Origin: Acidimicrobiia bacterium
Lineage (GTDB): Bacteria > Actinomycetota > Acidimicrobiia > IMCC26256 > PALSA-555
Length of the DNA: 7,297 nucleotides
Assembly: GCA_022865365.1 (NCBI GenBank)
Contig: JALHSW010000044.1
Coordinates: 1-7,297, forward strand
Direction of reading: 5' to 3'
This document shows, piece by piece, positions 1 through 5,238 of this stretch; position 1 is the first letter of the stretch, and every line of letters begins with the position of its first letter. The notes beneath the pieces were generated by a model. It searched no databases. It saw nothing but the letters and a program-made list of their open reading frames with translations, and was not told where the DNA came from. The position numbers were made by a program, and so were the translations under genes.

Positions 1-64
1 AGGGCCGCGGCGGCACCGCCGACTCGTTCTTCGCATGGCAGTTCATCCCGTGGCGGTTCGCCAT
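1..64 (-). CDS. Possible 5' end of a divergent unidentified gene (partial)
   Basis: A minus-strand frame opens with ATG at 64-62 and stays open to the left edge, giving 21 residues (MANRHGMNCHAKNES...). An AGGAGGT sequence lies on the minus strand at 81-75, ten bases ahead of that ATG, which is a strong Shine-Dalgarno match at a good spacing. Third codon positions are almost all G or C in this stretch. The frame could also start at the GTG at 112-110. I do not recognise the product; too little is visible. The competing reading is a plus-strand gene in frame 3 that ends with TGA at 189-191, overlapping the next gene's ATG. Both frames share wobble positions, so GC3 cannot choose between them. 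Confidence 0.3.
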   Translation of the reverse strand, partial: MANRHGMNCHAKNESAVPPRP

Positions 65-187
65 CCTCGCCCTGACCTCCTCGAGCCCGTCCCTTCCAGG
101 GGTTTTCGGCACGCCCGTGCCCGGCCTACAGGGCTTCCTGGACCGCTCCGTCTCCCCGCATCAGGGGGTCGGAGTACCGTCCGCCCG
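65..187. other. Putative intergenic/leader region before the operon
   Basis: If the minus-strand start at 64 is real, these 123 bases separate divergent genes and should hold the operon promoter. I see no convincing -35/-10 pair. The reading frame of the first operon gene stays open through here back to an ATG at 35, but the 51 extra residues are rich in Pro, Arg and His, look like out-of-frame translation, and match no part of the MaoC-like fold. GGAG at 171-174 lies 13 bases before the chosen ATG at 188, which is a rather long spacing. Confidence 0.35.
108..121. promoter_or_regulatory. Short palindrome, possible operator
   Basis: GGCACG (108-113) and CGTGCC (116-121) form a perfect 6-bp inverted repeat around a CC spacer, in the gap upstream of the operon. 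Its symmetry and position suit a dimeric repressor such as the TetR-type regulators often found beside fatty-acid genes. No regulator gene is visible, and short palindromes arise easily in GC-rich DNA. Confidence 0.2.
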
Positions 188-1441
188 ATGAGCGACGCCG
201 GGCGGATCACCGATGAGGGTCTCGCGCGCCTGCGCAGCAGAGTCGGGATCCCCGAGCCTCACACGGCTCCGCCCCGGTATCTGGGGGCCGATACCGACGC
301 GTTCCGTCACGTTGCGGAGTGCTACGGCGACGACAACCCGCTGTGGTGCAATCCCGACTACGCCGCCTCCAGCCGCTGGGGTGGACCGATCGCGCCACCC
401 CCGCTCGTGGGCGGCGACTCGCTCATCGGTGAGGACGAGGTCATCGAGGTCGCCGCCGAGCACCAGGACCTGATGAAGGGTGATCCGCTCCGAGGGGTAC
501 ACGCGTTCTACGCGGCCAGCGCACGCGAGTGGTGGGCACCACTCCGCCCGGCCACGCGCGTCTGGCGGCGCAACGCGCTCGTCTCGGCGCAGGACAAGGC
601 ATCGGCGTTCGCCGGGCGCGCGATCCACGAGTGGACCGCCCAAGTGTTCCGTGTCGACAACGGACCCCTGTTGTCGGCGCAGCTCCGTGACATGGTGCGG
701 ACCGAGCGCGCGGAGGCGCGCGCCCGCAAGAAGGAGGCTGTGCTCGAGCCGCAACCGTGGTCAGAGGACGAGCTCGGAGAGATCGACGCGCAGTACGCAC
801 GCGAGGCTCCACGCGGGGCCGAGCCCCGTTGGTGGGAGGACGTCGACGAGGGCGATGAAGTGGCGCCGATCGCGAAGGGCCCGCTCACGGTGACCGACAT
901 GGTGTGCTGGCACACCGGGATGGGCATGGGCATGTACCAGGTGCGCCCGTTGCGACTGGGGTGGAAGAACCGGATGCGGATCCCCCGCTTCTACCATCGA
1001 GACGGCCTCGGCATCCCCGACGTGCTGCAGCGCGTCCACTGGGACCCGGCCTACGCGCGCAAGAGCGGGAACCCCACGACCTTCGATTACGGGCGCATGC
1101 GCGAGACCTGGTTGATCCACCTCTGCACCGACTGGATGGGCGACGACGCGTGGTTGTGGCGACTCGATTGTGAGTTCCGCAAGTTCAACTACGTGGGCGA
1201 CGCGCACTGGATGCGCGGACGGGTGGTCCGCAAGTACCTCGCCGACGGAGACCGGCCGGCCGTCGACCTCGACGTCTCGGGCGAGAACCAGCGCCGCGAG
1301 GTCACCACGCCGGGCCACGCGACGGTGCTGCTCCCGAGCCGGGAGCACGGTGACGTGCGGCTGCCGGATCCGCCCGGGGGCGCCACGGATCTCCAGGGTG
1401 CGCTCGACGCCATCGCCGAGCAGTTCGTCCAGGAAGGCTGA
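188..1441 (+). CDS. MaoC-like acyl dehydratase, double-hotdog (417 aa)
   Basis: Probable enoyl-CoA hydratase or 3-hydroxyacyl-CoA dehydratase of the MaoC/hotdog superfamily, cytosolic. The N-terminal domain (about 25-175) has the FAS1-dehydratase-like signature YGDDNPLWCNPDYA (46-59) followed by GGPIAPPPLVGG (65-76). The C-terminal domain (about 210-390) has HWDPAYA (284-290), FDYGRMRETWLIHLCTDW (299-316) and a Gly-Asp/Arg-rich strand near 337-347. About 400 residues fits two fused hotdog folds. The start at ATG 188 is preferred over the ATG at 35 because the extra N-terminus looks non-coding. In the classical R-hydratase motif D-x-N-P-L-H the Asp is kept (D48) but the His is Trp (W53), so the N-terminal half is probably not a complete active site; H284 in the C-terminal half sits in an HxD context. 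It is the first gene of a six-gene operon, with a 6-bp gap to the next. Family is confident, substrate unknown. Confidence 0.88.
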   Translation: MSDAGRITDEGLARLRSRVGIPEPHTAPPRYLGADTDAFRHVAECYGDDNPLWCNPDYAASSRWGGPIAPPPLVGGDSLIGEDEVIEVAAEHQDLMKGDPLRGVHAFYAASAREWWAPLRPATRVWRRNALVSAQDKASAFAGRAIHEWTAQVFRVDNGPLLSAQLRDMVRTERAEARARKKEAVLEPQPWSEDELGEIDAQYAREAPRGAEPRWWEDVDEGDEVAPIAKGPLTVTDMVCWHTGMGMGMYQVRPLRLGWKNRMRIPRFYHRDGLGIPDVLQRVHWDPAYARKSGNPTTFDYGRMRETWLIHLCTDWMGDDAWLWRLDCEFRKFNYVGDAHWMRGRVVRKYLADGDRPAVDLDVSGENQRREVTTPGHATVLLPSREHGDVRLPDPPGGATDLQGALDAIAEQFVQEG

Positions 1442-1447
1442 GCAACC

Positions 1448-2257
1448 ATGACGTACGAGCCGATCGAGGGCCTCGATGCACGAGTCGACGATGGCGTGCT
1501 CAGAATCACGCTCGACCGGCCGGAGAAGCGCAACGCGCTCGACGACGCGATGGTCGCTGCGCTCGTGGGCCACCTCGAACAGGCCAACCAGGACGAAGGC
1601 ATTCGGGTGATCGTCATCGACGGGCGCGGCGACGACTTCTGCGCAGGGTTCGACATCATGTCGAGAAGTGGCGGCGACGGTGATCGCAAACCCCGCATCG
1701 GGAGCATCCAGCGGCGCCTTCCCGCACAAGCACATCGGCTCGTACCGCTGATGCTGAGCACGCAGGTGCCGGTGGTGTGCGCGGTGCGCGGCTGGGCCGC
1801 GGGCCTGGGTCTGCACGTCGCGCTCGCAGCCGACTTCTGCATCGCGGCGTCGGACGCGCGTCTGTGGGAGCCGTTCGCGACCCGCGGGTTCACCCCGGAC
1901 AGTGGAGGCACCTGGCTCCTCCCGCGGCTCGTCGGCATGGCGCGCGCCAAAGACCTGCTCATGCTCGGCACCGAGCTGTCGGGTACCGATGCCGCGTCCT
2001 GGGGGCTCATCCACCGATCGGTCGACGCCGGTGACGTGGCGACCGAAACCGAACGCGTGACCCGCCGACTCGCCGACGGGCCGACGGTTGCGCTCGGGCT
2101 GACGAAGTGGCTCGTGCACCAGGGCGCCGGGCTCGACCTCGAGCGCCACCTCGCGAACGAAGCGTTCGCGATGGAGCTCTCCTCACGGACCAGTGACTTC
2201 CGCGAGGGAATCGCGGCGATGCGCGAGAAGCGTGCTCCGGGCTTCGAGGGCCGATGA
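1448..2257 (+). CDS. Crotonase-family enoyl-CoA hydratase/isomerase, PaaG-like (269 aa)
   Basis: A crotonase-fold acyl-CoA enzyme of typical length. LDRPEKRNAL (22-31) and DDFCAGFDI (62-70) form the first oxyanion-hole region, and GWAAGLGLHVALAADFCIA (115-133) the second. The two Glu residues of mammalian enoyl-CoA hydratase (E144 and E164) align with H123 and F143, so simple hydratase chemistry is unlikely. The motif TPDSGGTWLLPRLVG (149-163) instead resembles PaaG, the ring-opening 1,2-epoxyphenylacetyl-CoA isomerase, and D151 aligns with the catalytic Asp of dienoyl-CoA isomerases. I therefore infer double-bond isomerisation or a related rearrangement rather than hydration. ATG 1448 has AGGAAGG at 1431-1437, ten bases upstream. 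Its stop overlaps the next start as ATGA. The actual substrate cannot be read from sequence. Confidence 0.9.
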   Translation: MTYEPIEGLDARVDDGVLRITLDRPEKRNALDDAMVAALVGHLEQANQDEGIRVIVIDGRGDDFCAGFDIMSRSGGDGDRKPRIGSIQRRLPAQAHRLVPLMLSTQVPVVCAVRGWAAGLGLHVALAADFCIAASDARLWEPFATRGFTPDSGGTWLLPRLVGMARAKDLLMLGTELSGTDAASWGLIHRSVDAGDVATETERVTRRLADGPTVALGLTKWLVHQGAGLDLERHLANEAFAMELSSRTSDFREGIAAMREKRAPGFEGR

Positions 2258-3567
2258 CGCGGGCGTCCTCGGCTGACCGCGTCGCGGTCGATGCATCGAC
2301 GTCGAGCACTGACGCGGTTGCGGCGGTTCGCGCGTGGATCGACGCCAACGTCCCCGCGGCGTGGCGAGCCGCGGCTCGGCGCGGTGGCGAAGCCGAGATC
2401 CGTTCGGTCCGCTCTCGCGACGAGTACGAGCAGTGGTATCCCGTGTTCGGACGGTCGGGACTCGCGGTGGCGACCTGGCCGGTCGAGTACGGCGGTCTCG
2501 GCGTCGACCCCGAGACGGCGCGCCTGCTCGACCGCGAGCTCGCCCCGTTCAAGCTCGGCCGACTGAACCCACTCGGCCTGAACCTGTGCGCGCCCGCACT
2601 CTTCGCGCATGGGACCGATGAGCAACGGCTTCGGTTCCTCCCGCCGATCGTGACCAACGACGAGCGCTGGTGCCAACTGTTCAGCGAACCGGGTTCCGGC
2701 TCGGACCTCGCGTCGCTCGCGACCCGTGCGGAGCGCGACGGCGACGACTGGACCATCACCGGGCAGAAGATCTGGACGACCTGGGCCCATCATTCCGACT
2801 GGGCCGTCCTGCTGGCGCGGACCGACCCGACGGTGCCCAAACGCAAGGGCATCACCTACTTCCTCCTCCATCTCCACCCGCCCGGCGTCGACGTTCGGCC
2901 CCTGCGCCACATCACAGGCGAGGTCGACTTCAACGAGGTCTTTCTCGACGGCGCGATGGTGCCCGACGCCCAACGCGTGGGCAGCGTCGACGACGGCTGG
3001 CGCGTCGCCGGCGCCACCCTGTCGTCGGAGCGACAGATGGTCGCCGGTGCAGGATCGGGCGGCGTCGACCGCATCGGCGGCTCGGGCATCGAGCACGCGA
3101 TCGGGCTCGCGCAGCAGCGAGAGGTCCACAATGATCCGGTGACGCGCCAGCGCCTGGCTCGCATGCACATCGAGGAGCGGATTCGGTTGATCACGAACCG
3201 GCGCGTCCGCGCCGGCCTGTCGGCGGGACGGGCGCCCGGTCCGGAGAGCAGTGTCGGCAAGGTGCACTCCGGCGACGTCAACCAACGACTCCAAGTGCTC
3301 ACGAGCGACCTCCTCGGCGCCGACGCCATGGCGTGGCCCATCGCAGCATCCGCCCCAATTGACGATTCCGGCCGCCACGACGATCCAGACTCCTACGGCG
3401 AGTCGCTCCCGCGCGAGGTGCACGGGATGCTCCGCAGCCGCGCCAACACGATCGAGGGCGGCACGAGCGAGGTGAACAAGAACATCGTTGCCGAGCGCGT
3501 GCTCGGCCTCCCCCGCGAGCCCGACCCGTGGCGTGGCACCCCATGGAACGAGGTGCCACGCTCATGA
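2254..3567 (+). CDS. Acyl-CoA dehydrogenase, FadE-type (437 aa)
   Basis: FAD-dependent alpha,beta-dehydrogenation of an acyl-CoA, probably passing electrons to an electron-transfer flavoprotein. Domains in order: N-terminal helical domain (about 20-135, with WPVEYGGLG at 75-83), middle beta domain (about 138-240, with LFSEPGSGSDLASL at 142-155 and WTITGQKIWTTWA at 166-178), and C-terminal helical domain (about 245-420) ending in RANTIEGGTSEVNKN (396-410) and ERVLGLPREP (414-423). Aligned on the GTS core, the medium-chain enzyme's catalytic Glu position holds G402, with E401 one residue earlier. The IEGGTSEV form is, as far as I recall, common in actinobacterial members, so the base may be E401 or lie elsewhere. 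The protein is somewhat longer than the usual 380-400 residues because of an N-terminal extension and a hydrophilic segment near 368-386. The start overlaps the upstream stop by four bases, implying translational coupling. Confidence 0.93.
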   Translation: MTRASSADRVAVDASTSSTDAVAAVRAWIDANVPAAWRAAARRGGEAEIRSVRSRDEYEQWYPVFGRSGLAVATWPVEYGGLGVDPETARLLDRELAPFKLGRLNPLGLNLCAPALFAHGTDEQRLRFLPPIVTNDERWCQLFSEPGSGSDLASLATRAERDGDDWTITGQKIWTTWAHHSDWAVLLARTDPTVPKRKGITYFLLHLHPPGVDVRPLRHITGEVDFNEVFLDGAMVPDAQRVGSVDDGWRVAGATLSSERQMVAGAGSGGVDRIGGSGIEHAIGLAQQREVHNDPVTRQRLARMHIEERIRLITNRRVRAGLSAGRAPGPESSVGKVHSGDVNQRLQVLTSDLLGADAMAWPIAASAPIDDSGRHDDPDSYGESLPREVHGMLRSRANTIEGGTSEVNKNIVAERVLGLPREPDPWRGTPWNEVPRS

Positions 3568-4400
3568 CGCCCGCGCGCAGCGGCCGGCCGTACACCCGGC
3601 TCCGGGTCGAGCGGCGCGGCGCGGTCGGCTGGTTGATCTTCGATCGGCCCGAGGCCGCGAACGCGATGGACGCGACGATGTTCGATGAGCTCGAACGTGC
3701 GTGGACCGAGCTCGCGGTCGACCCGTCGGTGCGAGTCATCGTGAACACCGGCGAAGGGCGATCCTTCCAGACCGGCGTCGACGTTGTGCAGATGGCGCGC
3801 GACAAGGACGCCCTTCGCGAACACTCTCGCCGCACCCGCGACGCGCAGCTGCGCTTCACGGCTTGGCACTGCAGGGTGTGGAAGCCGGTGATCGCCGCCG
3901 TGAACGGCACGTGCGCCGGCGGCGGTCTGCACTTCGTCGCCGACGCCGACATCGTGATTGCGGCCTCCGATGCCACGTTCGTCGATCCGCACGTGTCGGT
4001 CGGTCAAGTCGCAGCGTACGAGGGCATCGCGTTGGCGCGAAAGTCGCCCGTGGAGTCCGTGCTCCGAATGGCGCTCGTCGGGCGGCACGAGCGAATAGAT
4101 GCGGCCCGTGCGTACCAGCTCGGGATCATCAGCCAGGTCGTCGACCCGCCCGAGCACCTGCGCGACGAGGCCCAGGCGCTCGCCGAGAAGATCGCGAAGA
4201 ACTCACCGGCCGCGATGGCCGCGACCAAACGCGCGCTGTGGGGCGCACTCGAGACCGGCCTCACCGACGCGTGCCGCATCGGCGCCGGCCACCTCGTCTC
4301 GATGTGGGGACACCCCGACCAGGAAGAGGGGCCGCGCGCCTTCGCCGAGAATCGCGACGCCGAATGGATCCCACTCGAAGGAGCGCGCCCTGATGCGTGA
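3564..4400 (+). CDS. Crotonase-family protein, tandem paralogue 1 (278 aa)
   Basis: Enoyl-CoA hydratase/isomerase superfamily, cytosolic, with one crotonase domain spanning nearly the whole chain. The first oxyanion-hole segment is SFQTGVDV (67-74) and the second NGTCAGGGLHFVADADIV (114-131). The two catalytic Glu positions of canonical hydratase are H123 (in GGGLH) and H143 (in VDPHVSVGQV), so this is not a textbook hydratase; hydrolytic, retro-Claisen, isomerase or dehydratase chemistry is possible. A GTG at 3528 and an ATG at 3543 are also in frame, but ATG 3564 is preferred: it overlaps the upstream TGA as ATGA, has GAGG at 3550-3553 ten bases upstream, and gives the same N-terminal layout as its paralogue. 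It overlaps the next gene by eight bases. Its C-terminal part is nearly identical to that paralogue. Confidence 0.9.
   Translation: MTPARSGRPYTRLRVERRGAVGWLIFDRPEAANAMDATMFDELERAWTELAVDPSVRVIVNTGEGRSFQTGVDVVQMARDKDALREHSRRTRDAQLRFTAWHCRVWKPVIAAVNGTCAGGGLHFVADADIVIAASDATFVDPHVSVGQVAAYEGIALARKSPVESVLRMALVGRHERIDAARAYQLGIISQVVDPPEHLRDEAQALAEKIAKNSPAAMAATKRALWGALETGLTDACRIGAGHLVSMWGHPDQEEGPRAFAENRDAEWIPLEGARPDA
4299..4360 (+). repeat. 62-bp direct repeat, copy 1 (in crotonase paralogue 1)
   Basis: Base-for-base identical to 5137-5198 with a fixed offset of 838 bp. It encodes the SMWGHPDQEEGPRAFAENRD region. It is the identical end of a longer similar tract (4101-4360) that is about 91% identical to 4939-5198 by hand count, with no gaps. 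Confidence 0.95.
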
Positions 4401-5238
4401 GCCTGATGGGGTGAGGCAGACGGGTAGCTACGAGCATCTGATCGTGGAGCGGCACGGACCGGTCGGCTGGCTGATCAACAACCGACCCGGCGCGCACAAC
4501 GCGATGAACGCCAAGATGCGCGACGAGTTCGCCGAAGCGTGGATCGAGCTCGATCGCGACCCCGAGGTCCGCGTGATCGTGCACACCGGCGAGGGACGGG
4601 CGTTCCAGACCGGCGTGGACGTCGCCGAGATCGCGTCCGACGGCGTCGGCATGCAGCGCTACCGCCAATCCGTCGAGGACTTCGATCTGCACTTCACCTC
4701 GTGGCACCAGCAGGTGTGGAAGCCGGTGATCACGGCGGTGAACGGCATCTGCTGCGGAGGCGGCTTCCACTGGGTCGCCGACGCCGACATCGTGATCGCC
4801 GCATCTGACGCGCAGTTCTTCGATCCGCACGTCTCGATCGGTCAGGTCGTCTCCATCGAGGCGATCGGACTCATCCGCAAGATGCCCGCGGAGGCCGTGA
4901 TGCGCATGGCCTTCGTCGGCCGACATGAGCGCATGGACGCGGCCCGTGCGTACGAGCTCGGGATGATCAGCCAGGTCGTCGACCCGCCCGAACGGCTCCG
5001 AGAAGAGGCGCAGGCCCTGGCCGAGAAGATCGCCAAGAACTCACCGGCCGCGATGGCCGCGACCAAGCGCGCGCTGTGGGGGGCGCTCGAGACCGGCCTC
5101 ACCGAAGCCTGTCGCGTCGGTGCGGGACACCTCGTGTCGATGTGGGGACACCCCGACCAGGAAGAGGGGCCGCGCGCCTTCGCCGAGAATCGCGACGCGG
5201 AGTGGGCCCCGCTCGAGAGCCAGTCGGAGTCGGAGTGA
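4393..5238 (+). CDS. Crotonase-family protein, tandem paralogue 2 (281 aa)
   Basis: A second crotonase of the same subfamily as the gene just upstream. Key elements: AFQTGVDV (70-77), CCGGGFHWVADADIV (120-134), FDPHVSIGQV (143-152) and the shared C-terminal block RHERMDAARAYELG (177-190). H126 and H146 replace the canonical hydratase Glu pair, exactly as in the neighbour, so the His/His arrangement is conserved across the duplication and likely functional. ATG 4393 has GAAGGAG at 4377-4383, nine bases upstream, and overlaps the previous gene's end by eight bases; the frame stays open further upstream only as an out-of-frame reading of the neighbour. Hand comparison gives about 62% identity over residues 13-173 but about 91% over 174-275. 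The pair may form a heteromer or act on related intermediates; that is inference. Confidence 0.9.
   Translation: MREPDGVRQTGSYEHLIVERHGPVGWLINNRPGAHNAMNAKMRDEFAEAWIELDRDPEVRVIVHTGEGRAFQTGVDVAEIASDGVGMQRYRQSVEDFDLHFTSWHQQVWKPVITAVNGICCGGGFHWVADADIVIAASDAQFFDPHVSIGQVVSIEAIGLIRKMPAEAVMRMAFVGRHERMDAARAYELGMISQVVDPPERLREEAQALAEKIAKNSPAAMAATKRALWGALETGLTEACRVGAGHLVSMWGHPDQEEGPRAFAENRDAEWAPLESQSESE
5137..5198 (+). repeat. 62-bp direct repeat, copy 2 (in crotonase paralogue 2)
   Basis: Identical partner of 4299-4360. All 23 differences that I counted between the flanking homologous tracts fall 5' of this block, so even synonymous sites are fixed here. This fits recent recombination or conversion between the two genes. 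Confidence 0.95.

Noticed and set aside
35..187. N-terminal extension of the MaoC-like protein from ATG 35
   Set aside because: The extra 51 residues are Pro/Arg/His-rich, have no domain match, and the ATG at 188 gives a natural N-terminus just before the hotdog domain.
1189..3423. A 744-codon open frame on the minus strand, antisense to three genes, and a similar one at 761-2149
   Set aside because: Long antisense frames are usual opposite GC3-rich genes. The translations are Arg/Ser/Pro-rich with no recognisable domain, while the plus-strand frames carry clear family motifs.
3528..3563. Earlier starts (GTG 3528, ATG 3543) for the first tandem crotonase
   Set aside because: The ATG at 3564 forms an ATGA overlap, has a spaced GAGG and matches the paralogue's N-terminal length.
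4099..4392. Upstream extension of the second tandem crotonase frame
   Set aside because: It is an out-of-frame reading of the preceding gene; ATG 4393 has a strong GAAGGAG site.
5076..5234. Upstream extension of the acyl-CoA ligase frame
   Set aside because: It is an Arg/Gly-rich out-of-frame reading of the preceding crotonase; GTG 5235 overlaps its stop.
3564..5238. Possibility that the duplicated crotonases mark a transposon or integration duplication
   Set aside because: No terminal inverted repeats, transposase or target-site duplications are seen; the repeat is confined to homologous coding sequence and fits ordinary tandem duplication.
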